Assembly (NCBI GenBank): GCA_018817515.1 | Contig: JAHIUD010000024.1 | Location: 1 to 64,000 of the forward strand | Origin: Pseudomonadota bacterium | GTDB taxonomy: Bacteria > Desulfobacterota > Desulfovibrionia > Desulfovibrionales > Desulfovibrionaceae | Direction of reading: 5' to 3' | Length of the DNA: 64,000 nt | Shown: piece by piece, positions 48,100-56,190 of the stretch | Layout: every line of letters begins with the position of its first letter | How positions within the stretch are numbered: position 1 is the first letter of the stretch | Made by a program: the position numbers and the translations under genes | Notes under the pieces: model-generated | Databases searched by the model: none | Seen by the model: only the letters and a program-made list of their open reading frames with translations | Told to the model about the DNA's origin: nothing

Positions 48100-49203
48100 A
48101 TGTCACGATCCGACCTGAACTGCCCCAAGAACGACCCCCTCGCCCAGGCCGGAACCGGTCGGCCCTTGAACCCCGAAGGGGGGTGGCCGCCCGAAGGGTT
48201 ATGGCCGGTTGAAGTCAGCATCGTCACGCCCATGCACAACGAGGAGCTCTGCGTTCGCGAGTTCCACAGCCGCATCGGCGCGGCGCTTGCGGGCATGGGC
48301 GCCAGCTACGAGATAGTCCTGGTCAACGACGGCAGCACGGACTCGACGCCTGCGATCATTCGCGAGCTGGCAGGCACCGACCCGCACCTGGTGGGCGTGT
48401 TCCTGGCGCGCAACCGCGGCCAGTGCACGGCCATCTTCGCGGGCATCCAGCATTCGCGCGGGCGCTACGTGGTCATCATGGACGGCGACCTGCAGCACCC
48501 GCCCGAGGAGGTCCCAAGCCTCATCGAGAAGATTCGCGAGGGCTATGAACTGGTCAAGGGCGTGCGCCAGAAACGCCAGGAATCGCTGCTGCTGCGCCGC
48601 ATCCCGAGCCTCATCGCCAACTACCTCATGCGCGCCACCAGCAAGTGCGATATCCACGACATGGGCGGGCTGTCCTGCCTTGACGGCGACCTGGCGCGTT
48701 CGCTCAAGCTGCGCGAGGGCCAGCACCGGCTCATCCCGGCCCTGGTCTACGGCCTGGGCGGGGCCGTGTGCGAGGTGCCCACAAGCGCGCCGCCGCGCTT
48801 CGCCGGAAAGAGCCACTACGGCATCGGCCGCAGCATCGACGTGCTCTTCGACATCGTGCTCCTGTGGTTCCAGAACTCCTACAAGCAGCGGCCCGTGTAC
48901 CTTTTCGGGCGCATCAGCCTGTGGCTGTTCGCCCTGGCCACGCTGACCATGCTCTGGCTGCTGTACGAGAAGCTTTTCCTGGGCGTGCACATGGGCACCA
49001 GGCCGCCGTTTCTGGGGGCAGTGCTGTTCTACCTGTCGTCGCTTGGGTTCATGAGCACCGGGCTGATCCTTGAAGTGCTGGTGAACACCCACGACGTGGC
49101 CAGCGGCAACGTGCCCTACAAGGTGCGCGAGATCGTGCGCGGAGACTTCCCGGAATCGAACCCGGGCTCTCTGCCCGGCTCCATGGCCGACCCCCGCGAC
49201 TAA
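48100..49203 (+). CDS. ArnC/DPM1-type family 2 glycosyltransferase
   Basis: A 367-residue membrane glycosyltransferase. It has the GT-A core VSIVTPMHNEELCVREF in part (TPMHNEE), NDGSTDST, ARNRGQ and DGDLQHPPEEVP with the metal-binding DxD, followed by GKSHYG. Two helices lie near residues 265-320. Such enzymes transfer sugars to polyprenyl phosphate. The first 30 residues are a non-conserved Pro/Gly-rich extension. It follows the YdjC-type deacetylase directly. Confidence 0.88.
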   Translation: MSRSDLNCPKNDPLAQAGTGRPLNPEGGWPPEGLWPVEVSIVTPMHNEELCVREFHSRIGAALAGMGASYEIVLVNDGSTDSTPAIIRELAGTDPHLVGVFLARNRGQCTAIFAGIQHSRGRYVVIMDGDLQHPPEEVPSLIEKIREGYELVKGVRQKRQESLLLRRIPSLIANYLMRATSKCDIHDMGGLSCLDGDLARSLKLREGQHRLIPALVYGLGGAVCEVPTSAPPRFAGKSHYGIGRSIDVLFDIVLLWFQNSYKQRPVYLFGRISLWLFALATLTMLWLLYEKLFLGVHMGTRPPFLGAVLFYLSSLGFMSTGLILEVLVNTHDVASGNVPYKVREIVRGDFPESNPGSLPGSMADPRD

Positions 49204-49228
49204 CAGGCCGCCAGGCCAGGAACACGCC

Positions 49229-50989
49229 ATGCGCACCGGCTCGCTCCACATCGGCCTCTTGCAGATCAACCCCGTGGTGGGCGACATCAAGGGCAATGCG
49301 GCGCGCGTCGAGGCCGCCTACGCCACGGCCGCCGGGCAGGGTGCGGACCTCTGCCTGACCCCGGAGCTGGCGCTCACCGGCTATCCCCCCCGCGACCTGC
49401 TGCTTTACGACGGCTTCTGCCGGGCCGCCTTTGCCGAGGCCGAGGCCCTGGCGCGCCGCCTGTTCGAGCGCTTCCCGTCCGGTCCGGCCCTGGTGCTGGG
49501 CTGCCCGGAGCCAAACGCCACCGGCCAGGGCAAGTCCCTGTTCAACGCCGCCCTGTGGTGCGAGTCCGGGGCCATCCGCGCACGCATCCGCAAGTCCCTG
49601 CTGCCCACCTACGACGTGTTCGACGAGGCCCGCTATTTCGAGCCCGGCGATGTGTCCGGCGGGGCCAACGTGGTGGAGTACCGGGGCCGCAGGTTCGGGC
49701 TGAGCATCTGCGAGGACCTCTGGAACGACAAGGACTACTGGCCGCACCGGCTGTATCCCGTGGACCCGGTGGAGGCCGCCTGCGCTGCCGGGGCGGACGT
49801 GCTGCTCAATCTTTCGGCCTCGCCCTTCAGCCTGCGCAAGCAGGCGCTGCGGCAGGACATGCTCTCGGCCATCGCCAAGAAGCGGGGCCTTGCGCTTGTG
49901 TACTGCAACCAGGTGGGCGGCAACGACGAGCTGGTCTTTGATGGCCGCAGCGTGGTCTACGGCCCGGATGGCGCTGTCTTGGCCCGGGCTGCCGGGTTTA
50001 AGGAGGACGTGCTGGTGGTCGATCTGGCCGCCGCAGGTTCCGCTGGTCCAGACGAGCCTTCGGTCAACACAGAGCCTTCGGTCGACGAAGAGCCTTCGGT
50101 CAACGCAGAGTCTTCGGGCAGTCCGGAATCTTCGGGCAGTGCGGAGATCTGGCAGGCGCTGGTGCTCGGCACGCGCGACTATCTGCGCAAGTGCGGCTTT
50201 ACCAAGGCGCTGCTCGGCCTGTCCGGCGGCATCGACTCCGCCGTGGTGGCGGCGGTGGCCGTGGAGGCCCTGGGCGCGGCCAACGTGCTCGGCGTGCTCA
50301 TGCCCTCGCCCTGGTCGAGCCAGGGCAGCATCGACGACTCCCTGGCCCTGGCGAGGAACCTCGGCATGGAGACGCGCACCATCCCCATCCAGCCGCTGAT
50401 GCAGGGCTTCGACGCGGCGCTGGGCGAAAGCTTCGCAACGCTGGCGCCGGGGCAGGGGCCGGGCACCACCGAGGAGAACATCCAGTCGCGCATCCGGGGC
50501 AACCTGCTCATGGCGCTGTCCAACAAGACTGGCGCGCTGCTCCTGACCACGGGCAACAAGAGCGAGCTGGCCGTGGGCTACTGCACCATCTATGGCGACA
50601 TGTCCGGCGGGTTCGCGCTCATCAGCGACCTGCGCAAGACCCAGGTCTACGCCCTGGCCCGGCACCTGAACGCCCTGCGGGGCGAGGTCATCCCCCAGGC
50701 GGTCATCGACAAGGCCCCGTCGGCGGAGCTGCGGCCCGACCAGACCGACCAGGACAGCCTCCCGCCCTACGATGTTCTGGACGCCATCCTGGCCCTGCAC
50801 GTGGAGAAGAACCAGACCGCTGCGGAGATTGTCGCGGCTGGCTTTGATGCGACGGTCGTCGCGCGGGTGTGCAGGCTGGTGAAGTTCGCCGAGTTCAAGC
50901 GCAGGCAGGCCGCGCCGGGCATCAAGATCGCTTGGCGCAGCTTCGGCTCGGGCTGGCGCATGCCGCTGGCCGCCGCAGCGCTGCCGTAG
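49229..50989 (+). CDS. nadE: Glutamine-dependent NAD+ synthetase with a repeat linker
   Basis: Final step of NAD synthesis. The 586-residue enzyme has an N-terminal nitrilase-like glutaminase (residues 1-265, nucleophile C161 in LSICEDLWND, TPELALTGYPPRDLL in part) and a C-terminal synthetase (residues about 310-580) with LGLSGGIDSAVVAAV, GNKSELAVGYCTIYGD and DQTDQDSLPPYD. The linker at residues 276-305 is an array of five 6-residue units (EPSVNT, EPSVDE and so on), encoded by an 18-bp tandem repeat at 50054-50143. Confidence 0.95.
   Translation: MRTGSLHIGLLQINPVVGDIKGNAARVEAAYATAAGQGADLCLTPELALTGYPPRDLLLYDGFCRAAFAEAEALARRLFERFPSGPALVLGCPEPNATGQGKSLFNAALWCESGAIRARIRKSLLPTYDVFDEARYFEPGDVSGGANVVEYRGRRFGLSICEDLWNDKDYWPHRLYPVDPVEAACAAGADVLLNLSASPFSLRKQALRQDMLSAIAKKRGLALVYCNQVGGNDELVFDGRSVVYGPDGAVLARAAGFKEDVLVVDLAAAGSAGPDEPSVNTEPSVDEEPSVNAESSGSPESSGSAEIWQALVLGTRDYLRKCGFTKALLGLSGGIDSAVVAAVAVEALGAANVLGVLMPSPWSSQGSIDDSLALARNLGMETRTIPIQPLMQGFDAALGESFATLAPGQGPGTTEENIQSRIRGNLLMALSNKTGALLLTTGNKSELAVGYCTIYGDMSGGFALISDLRKTQVYALARHLNALRGEVIPQAVIDKAPSAELRPDQTDQDSLPPYDVLDAILALHVEKNQTAAEIVAAGFDATVVARVCRLVKFAEFKRRQAAPGIKIAWRSFGSGWRMPLAAAALP
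50054..50143 (+). repeat. 18-bp tandem repeat in nadE
   Basis: Five copies of an 18-bp unit starting GAGCCTTCGGTC or its variants. The first three encode EPSV units and the last two ESSGS units. The array remains in frame and lies in the inter-domain linker. Confidence 0.9.
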
Positions 50990-51059
50990 GGGACCTCTGC
51001 CTCAATAAGAATCACACATAGACTTCGGCTGGGGCGAAGGCACAGAAAAGTCCAGAAAG

Positions 51060-51076
51060 GGACGAATTCTGCGTCT
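51060..51076 (+). promoter_or_regulatory. Dyad site 1 (GGACGAANNNTGCGTCC type)
   Basis: GGACGAATTCTGCGTCT matches the dyad found at 51090 and, inverted, at 52591. It is 30 bp from the next copy, i.e. three helix turns. Likely binding site of the adjacent sigma-54 activator. Confidence 0.55.
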
Positions 51077-51089
51077 CTGGCCTTGTTGT

Positions 51090-51106
51090 GGACGAAAAAT
51101 GCGTCC
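51090..51106 (+). promoter_or_regulatory. Dyad site 2 (GGACGAANNNTGCGTCC type)
   Basis: GGACGAAAAATGCGTCC, just downstream of the 3' end of the activator gene. It matches site 3 in reverse orientation except in the centre. No promoter is evident nearby, so the purpose of this location is unclear. Confidence 0.6.
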
Positions 51107-51118
51107 CTTGCGTGGCGG

Positions 51119-52513
51119 CTAGCTCACGGCTTGGCTGCCCATGTCCAGAGGCTCGTCTGCCTGGCCGGGTTCTCCCCGGCTCAGGATGCGCCGCAGGGTG
51201 TCCTTGCTGATGCCCAAGTCGCGGCAGGCGGCGTTGCGGTTGCCGCCATTGCGCTCCACGGCCTCCAAAGCCCCCCGGTAGCGGATGTCCTCCATGGTCG
51301 GTGGACGGTATGCGCCCGCGCCCAGGTGCTCGCAGGCGCGCACGTCGGCAGGCAGGTGCTCCACCTGGATGAGCCCGCCGGTGCAGAGGATGCTGGCGTA
51401 TTCGATGATGTTCTCCAGCTCGCGGATGTTGCCGGGAAAGGGGTGGGCCATGAGCAGGCGCAGGGCCTCGGGCGAGAGGTCCTGGATGTCCTTGCCCCCG
51501 GCCTGCCTGCGCCGTTTCAGGCAGTTGTCGATGAGCAGCGGGATGTCGTCGCGCCGGTCGCGCAGGGGCGGCAGGGTCATGCGCACCACGTTGAGGCGGT
51601 AGTAGAGATCCTGGCGGAAGCTGCCCTCGGCCACCATGCGATCCAGGTCGCGGTTGGTGGCGGCGATGATGCGCACGTCCGCGGCCACGCCCTCCACCCC
51701 GCCCAGGGGCTCGAACATGCGCTCCTGCAGCACCCGCAATATCTTGCCCTGCAGGGCCAAAGGCAGGTCGCCGATCTCGTCGAGCAGGATGGTGCCGCCC
51801 TCGGCCAGCTGGAAGCGGCCGGGCTTGTCGCGCCGGGCGTCGGTGAAGGCCCCTGCCTTGTAGCCGAAGAGCTCGGACTCCATGAGCAGGGCGGGCAGCG
51901 CCCCGCAGTTGAGCGCCACGAAGGGCCCCTCGCTGCGCGACGAAAGGTTGTGGATGGCCCGGGCGAAGAACTCCTTGCCCGTGCCGGACTCGCCCAGGAG
52001 CAGCACCGTGGCCTCGCTCTGGGCCACCTGCGGCAGGATGCGCAGGATCTCCTCCAGGTTGGGGTCGCGCGAGCAGAAGCCTTCGGGCGTGCCCTGGCCT
52101 CCCTTCTGGCCATTGGGCCGCTTGCCCGCCGAGCCACAGGAGATGTCGCGGAAGGTCTCCACCCCGCCGATGACCTTGCCGTGCTGGTCCTTCAAGGGCG
52201 CGGCGCTGACGCTCACCGGGATGCGCACTCCGTCGGGCCGCTCCACAATCATGATGCGGCCCGCGATCTTGCGGTCCTCTTCGATGCAGGCGCGCAGCAC
52301 GCAGTTCTCGGCGCAGCCCTCGGTGCGGAAGACCTCCCAGCACTTGCGGCCCACGGCCTTGTCCGGGTCCACGCCCACGATGCCGCCTGCGGAATTGCTG
52401 AAGAAGATGATGTTCCAGTCGCGGTCGACCGTGAACAACCCGTCGCCCACGGAGTCGATGATGAAGGAGCACAGCGAGGTGCAGGGGAAGGGTTTTTCAA
52501 GGGCGTGATGCAC
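51119..52513 (-). CDS. Sigma-54-dependent PAS-domain activator (GAFTDA variant)
   Basis: A 464-residue enhancer-binding protein. The N-terminal PAS-like domain (residues about 15-130) has a cluster of cysteines ([15 protein letters not shown]) that could bind a metal or sense redox. The AAA+ part has GESGTGKE, the loop GAFTDA in place of GAFTGA, DEIGDL and the arginine segment [11 protein letters not shown] Fis-type helix-turn-helix ends the protein ([20 protein letters not shown]). It begins with GTG after AAGGGG. It diverges from the gene at 52774, whose promoter region has a matching dyad and a -24/-12 box, so it probably controls that gene. Confidence 0.92.
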   Translation of the reverse strand: MHHALEKPFPCTSLCSFIIDSVGDGLFTVDRDWNIIFFSNSAGGIVGVDPDKAVGRKCWEVFRTEGCAENCVLRACIEEDRKIAGRIMIVERPDGVRIPVSVSAAPLKDQHGKVIGGVETFRDISCGSAGKRPNGQKGGQGTPEGFCSRDPNLEEILRILPQVAQSEATVLLLGESGTGKEFFARAIHNLSSRSEGPFVALNCGALPALLMESELFGYKAGAFTDARRDKPGRFQLAEGGTILLDEIGDLPLALQGKILRVLQERMFEPLGGVEGVAADVRIIAATNRDLDRMVAEGSFRQDLYYRLNVVRMTLPPLRDRRDDIPLLIDNCLKRRRQAGGKDIQDLSPEALRLLMAHPFPGNIRELENIIEYASILCTGGLIQVEHLPADVRACEHLGAGAYRPPTMEDIRYRGALEAVERNGGNRNAACRDLGISKDTLRRILSRGEPGQADEPLDMGSQAVS

Positions 52514-52590
52514 TGTGATTTCCCCTTGTTGCGGAATTGCGGACTGCGCTTCGGACTTTGCCCTGCCCCGCGGCGGAGGTCAACCGGGGC

Positions 52591-52607
52591 GGACGCATAT
52601 TTCGTCC
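52591..52607 (-). promoter_or_regulatory. Dyad site 3, probable upstream activator site
   Basis: On the minus strand GGACGAAATATGCGTCC. The centre lies about 97 bases upstream of the predicted start of the sigma-54 promoter at 52670, the usual distance for enhancer sites. It matches sites 1 and 2 at 51060 and 51090. Confidence 0.65.
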
Positions 52608-52669
52608 GCAGCGGGCCCTCCGTGTCGTGTGTACATTATAAGGTTTGATATTCAAGTGTGTTGCGAACG

Positions 52670-52685
52670 TGGCACAGGAGTTGCG
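52670..52685 (+). promoter_or_regulatory. Sigma-54 -24/-12 promoter
   Basis: TGGCACAGGAGTTGCG matches TGGCAC-N5-TTGCA with one difference at the last base and exact GG/GC spacing. Transcription would start near 52696, 78 bases before the ATG at 52774. Confidence 0.85.
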
Positions 52686-52773
52686 AAAGACAGGGCAAAT
52701 GGCCACCGGGGCGCACAAGGGGCGCGCACCGCAAGAGCCACCTGAAAAGAGAACAACCCACCGGAGGCAACTC

Positions 52774-53343
52774 ATGGAACTCAACTTCACCATCTACGGA
52801 CGCTGCTGCGACCTGGCTCTGCACCCCGTTTCCCAGGCCACCGCCGACAAGATCCGGACCCAGGGGCGCGACATCTACAAGCAGAAGTATCTGGAGTGGT
52901 GGCGCCGGGGCAACACCTGCACCTGCGGCATGAAGCTGGGTGAGGAGTCCGTGGTCGAGGTGACCCTGGACGACCAGCCGGTGGACTTTGATCCCATCCC
53001 CGTGAAGGAGGCCGCAGTGCTGCTGCGCCGCCGCATGTACCTGGACAGCAAGGCCAAGTACCTGGCGCTCATGGGCTACGATGACGAGGTCTGCTCGCTG
53101 ACCTGGCATTGGGCCAATGTGCGGGACTTCGACGCCAGGAAGTTCGATTTCTTCGTACACCGCTGGGACCGCCTGCTCCACGAGGACAATTTCTACATCG
53201 TGGACGACATCCGCTACAACGGCCGCTTCTCGGACGACCAGTCCTGGGGCGAGCGCAACGGCCACAGCATGATCGACCCCGTGGTCATCGACCTCGACAG
53301 TGTACGCCGGGAAGTGCAGGGGGGCGACATTCGCGTAGCCTAG
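52774..53343 (+). CDS. Conserved hypothetical protein under sigma-54 control
   Basis: A 189-residue soluble protein with no recognised domain. It has a Cys pair early (YGRCCDLAL), a CTCG motif near residue 49 that might bind metal, and an acidic, aromatic-rich second half (RWDRLLHEDNFYIVDD). GGAGG precedes the ATG. It has its own sigma-54 promoter and a strong terminator, so it is a single-gene unit controlled by the divergent activator, upstream of the sulfur-carrier operon. Confidence 0.78.
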   Translation: MELNFTIYGRCCDLALHPVSQATADKIRTQGRDIYKQKYLEWWRRGNTCTCGMKLGEESVVEVTLDDQPVDFDPIPVKEAAVLLRRRMYLDSKAKYLALMGYDDEVCSLTWHWANVRDFDARKFDFFVHRWDRLLHEDNFYIVDDIRYNGRFSDDQSWGERNGHSMIDPVVIDLDSVRREVQGGDIRVA

Positions 53344-53372
53344 CCCCAGCGCGAGCTGCTCCCCAGGCCACT

Positions 53373-53410
53373 GGGCCGTCTGGCAACCCCTTTCGCCGGA
53401 CGGCCCTTTT
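53373..53410 (+). terminator. Rho-independent terminator
   Basis: A 12-bp stem (53373-53384 with 53395-53406, one G-T pair) is followed by TTTTCATTTTT. It separates the 189-residue protein gene from the operon at 53554. Confidence 0.88.
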
Positions 53411-53476
53411 CATTTTTAGAAAAGCGCCATCACACAATCAACTTCGCCTAGTATATCAGAATGCTGTGCCAGTCCT

Positions 53477-53506
53477 TTGATAGGTAGCCTGAATATTTAC
53501 TATCAC
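53477..53506 (+). promoter_or_regulatory. Possible sigma-70 promoter of the sulfur-carrier operon
   Basis: TTGATA, 18 bases, TATCAC lies in AT-rich sequence between the terminator and the gene at 53554. Four of six bases match the -10 consensus. Weak on its own; supported only by position. Confidence 0.3.
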
Positions 53507-53553
53507 CAATCCGCATGCTAGGGCTCTCCCGTCAGCGGAGGTGACCAAAGCCC

Positions 53554-53811
53554 ATGCGTGAGACCTATCCCGAGCACTGGGAGTTTGAGGACGAGTTCGA
53601 CGGCGGCGAGGAGACCTGCGGCCGGGTGATCATCAACCTCTACACCTACCTGAAAAGGGCGGAGCCCGGCACCCGCGTGCTGTTGATCAGCCGCGACGCC
53701 GCCGCGCCCATCGAGTTCCCGTCCTGGTGCCGCATGACCAGAAACACCCTGCTGGAAATGGCCCACCCCTTCTACCTCATCGAATACAAACCCGAACTCA
53801 AAGGAGTCTGA
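53554..53811 (+). CDS. TusA-like sulfur carrier protein
   Basis: An 85-residue protein of the SirA/TusA fold. The C-terminal hallmark RVLLISRDAAAPIEFPSWC is followed by the usual helix and FYLIEYK. The active cysteine is C22 (ETCGR), but the CPxP of true TusA is replaced by CG, and a second Cys is C59. TusA proteins pass persulfide sulfur; some members of this family in deltaproteobacteria are selenoproteins. GGAGGTGA lies upstream, and dsrE-like follows one base after the stop. Confidence 0.82.
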   Translation: MRETYPEHWEFEDEFDGGEETCGRVIINLYTYLKRAEPGTRVLLISRDAAAPIEFPSWCRMTRNTLLEMAHPFYLIEYKPELKGV

Positions 53812-53812
53812 C

Positions 53813-54178
53813 ATGGCCGGAACCTTCTGCGTCACCATCGCCCATTGCCGCACCGACGGCGACAAGGCCACCCTCGGCTTTGTCGTGGCCAACGCCGCCC
53901 AGGGCAGCGAAAAGGAGACCATGGTCTTTTTGTCCACCGACGGCGTTTACTGCGCCATCAAGGGCGAGGCCGAGAAGATCGACGAGGGCGCGCCCTTTGC
54001 CCCGCTCAAAGAGCTCATCAACAAGTTCATCGGCGCGGGCGGCAAGGTCTATGTCTGCACCCCCTGCCTCAAGAAGCGCGGCCTCACCGAGGCCGACCTC
54101 ATCGAGGGCGCGGTGCCCGCTGGTGGCGCGGCCCTGGTGGAATGGCTGGCCAACGGCAGCCCCTGCGTGGCCTACTAG
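53813..54178 (+). CDS. DsrE-family sulfur-transfer protein
   Basis: A 121-residue protein of the DsrE/DsrF/TusD fold. It has FLSTDGVYCAIKGEAEKI and the cysteine pair C82/C85 in VCTPCLKKRGL, the position of the active cysteine in DsrE-like proteins, plus a late PCVAY. It probably accepts or donates persulfide from the adjacent TusA-type proteins. Tight spacing to both neighbours shows an operon. Confidence 0.88.
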   Translation: MAGTFCVTIAHCRTDGDKATLGFVVANAAQGSEKETMVFLSTDGVYCAIKGEAEKIDEGAPFAPLKELINKFIGAGGKVYVCTPCLKKRGLTEADLIEGAVPAGGAALVEWLANGSPCVAY

Positions 54179-54181
54179 CCT

Positions 54182-54952
54182 ATGAGCGGGAAGCTTGCGC
54201 CGCCGCCGGGGACGACTGCCGATGTCGTTTTCGACGGCGGCGATCTGGACTGCGGCTCGGGCCTGGTGCTCATGATCCGCGAGCACATGCTGCTGGTGCC
54301 TGTGGGCGGCGTGCTGGAGATGAAAAGCAGCGAGCCCACCGTGGGCGACGACCTGCCGCCCTGGTGCCGCATGGCCGGGCACGAGTACCTGGGCCGCATT
54401 GACGGTGCCAGCCCGGGCCAGGCTCCTGGCGTCGTCCGCTACTTTGTGCGCCGGGGCGCCCAGGAGCAGGCCGCCAGCGAGGCCAAGGCCCTGGCCGACG
54501 ACAAGGCCAAGGCCAAGGACTACGTCTGGCGCCTGCGCACCCGCGCCACCGGGCACCAGAAGGCCACGGTATACTGCCGCAACTTCTCCTGGGTGCTGGG
54601 GCAGAGCGCCAGCTTCGAGGAGAAGGACGCCCACCCGAGCGCGGTGGAGGCCCTGCTCGGGGCCCTGGGCGGTTCGCTGGTCACGGCCTTCGCCACCCAG
54701 TGCGCCCGCCGGGGCATCGAGGTGGACGATATCGAGCTCACCGTGTCCGGCAAATTGCACAACATCCTGGCGCACCTGGGCCTGGAGGAGGGCGACCCGT
54801 CCTTCGCCGGCATCGAGGTCAAGTGCTACGCCTCCACCCTGGACGACGAGGCGGCTGCGCGCGCGGTCTTCGAGGACGTGGTGGCGCGCTCGCCCATTGC
54901 GGCCACGCTGGCCAAGGCCACAACCCTCACAATCAAATTCGCGGTGGTGTGA
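54182..54952 (+). CDS. TusA-like/OsmC-like fusion protein
   Basis: A 256-residue protein. Residues 1-75 resemble TusA: GGDLDCGSGLVLMIRE with C24 and DDLPPWCRMAGHEYLG. Residues about 110-256 are OsmC-like (HPSAVEALLGALGGSLVTAF, VSGKLHN). OsmC and Ohr proteins usually have a reactive Cys where this sequence has GGS, so peroxidase activity is doubtful; C169 and C216 are the remaining candidates. A TusA-OsmC fusion suggests sulfur transfer coupled to a thiol-handling domain. It is followed by the MetE-like gene after three bases. Confidence 0.82.
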   Translation: MSGKLAPPPGTTADVVFDGGDLDCGSGLVLMIREHMLLVPVGGVLEMKSSEPTVGDDLPPWCRMAGHEYLGRIDGASPGQAPGVVRYFVRRGAQEQAASEAKALADDKAKAKDYVWRLRTRATGHQKATVYCRNFSWVLGQSASFEEKDAHPSAVEALLGALGGSLVTAFATQCARRGIEVDDIELTVSGKLHNILAHLGLEEGDPSFAGIEVKCYASTLDDEAAARAVFEDVVARSPIAATLAKATTLTIKFAVV

Positions 54953-54955
54953 CTT

Positions 54956-56173
54956 ATGACGACGCCCTCTCAGACGACCCTCTTTCAAACAACGCAGGTG
55001 GGCTCCTGGCCCCGCTCCAAGACCATGCTGCGCGCCCTGCGCGACCGTCGCGTGGGCGAGCTGAGCCGCGCGGCCTTCGACGCCGTGGCCGATGAGGAAG
55101 TGCGCCGCACCGTGCGCATCCAGGAGGAGGCCGGGCTCGACATCGTGGTGGACGGCGAGCACCGGCGCGACAACTTCTATTCCTTCATCACCGAGAAGGT
55201 GGAAGGCACCAAGCTCATGAGCCTGGCCGAGATGCTCGACGAGGTGGAGGACAAGAGCGGGTTCGAGGAGATGCTGACCACGCTGGATGTTCCGGCCTCG
55301 GCCATCCGCAACCCCACCTGCATTGGCAAGCTCAAACGCCGGGAGCCCCTGGCCCTGAACGACTTCCGCTTCGTAAAAAGCCTCACGGACAAGCCGGTGA
55401 AGATCACCCTGCCCGGGCCGTACCTCCTGAACCGCTCCATGTGGGTGGGCGCGTACACGGGCAAGGTCTACGAGAACCAGCAGGCCCTGGGCGACGACGT
55501 GGTGGCCATCCTGCGCGCGGAGTTGATCGAGCTGGCCGAGGCGGGCTGCGAGTTCGTGCAGTTTGACGAGCCGGTGCTGACCGAGATCGTCATGAGCCAG
55601 GAGTGCGGCCGACGAACCTTCATGTGAGCGACCTTAGCTACCCGCCGGGACGCGGGTGAAGAACTTCGGTACGCGGCCAGCCTCATCAACAGGATCATTG
55701 ACGGGGTCTTCGACCCCACGGGCAGGACCGGGCCGCGCATCGGCCTGCACATCTGCCGGGGCAACTGGAGCACCAAGGAAGAGGTGCTGCTGACGGGCGA
55801 CTACACCGCGCTTCTGCCCGCGCTGGAGCGCATGCACGTACGCCAGTTCGTGCTGGAATACGCAACCCCGCGCGCAGGCGACATCGGCGTGGTGGGCCGG
55901 GCCTTGTCCGGCAACATCCCTGGCACGGAGTTGCCGCACGAGCTGGGCCTGGGCGTGGTCAACCCGCGCACGGTGGAGGTGGAGACGCCGGAATTCATCG
56001 TGGAAAAGGCCGAGGCCGCGCTCCAGTTCTACCGGCCGGAGCAGGTGTTCCTGAACACGGACTGCGGGTTCGGCTGTTTCGCCAACCGCTGCGTCAACGT
56101 GGAGGACATCGCCGCCGCCAAGCTGAAGAGCATGGCCGCTGCGGCGCGGATCTTGAGGGAGCGGCACGGGTAG
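54956..56173 (+). CDS. MetE-like (cobalamin-independent methionine synthase II family) methyltransferase, probable selenoprotein (Sec224)
   Basis: A 405-residue protein of the C-terminal MetE fold. It starts FQTTQVGSWPRSKTML and has EAGLDIVVDGEHRRDNF, QFDEPVLTEIV and the zinc ligands H265 and C267 (GLHICRGNW) and C370 (TDCGFG). A UGA at 55625-55627 (codon 224, after RRTFM) breaks the frame, but the same frame continues for 181 codons to the normal end. Homologues I recall have Cys here (FMCxAL), which points to selenocysteine. A SECIS-like hairpin follows. Last gene of the sulfur-carrier operon; the methyl acceptor is unknown. Confidence 0.8.
55640..55657 (+). promoter_or_regulatory. SECIS-like hairpin of the MetE-like gene
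   Basis: ACCCGC-CGGGAC-GCGGGT forms a 6-bp stem with a six-base loop whose second base is G. The loop begins 18 bases after the UGA, the same distance as in Escherichia coli fdhF. Confidence 0.6.
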
Positions 56174-56190
56174 CCGCGTCCCCGCACGTT

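Noticed and set aside
53813-54178. DsrE-like protein as another selenoprotein
   Set aside because: Its active positions are encoded by TGC, and no in-frame UGA is present.
55625-55627. The UGA in the MetE-like gene taken as a true stop with a second gene at 55784
   Set aside because: The sequence between is in frame and carries conserved residues, including the zinc ligands at codons 265 and 267; no start signal precedes 55784.
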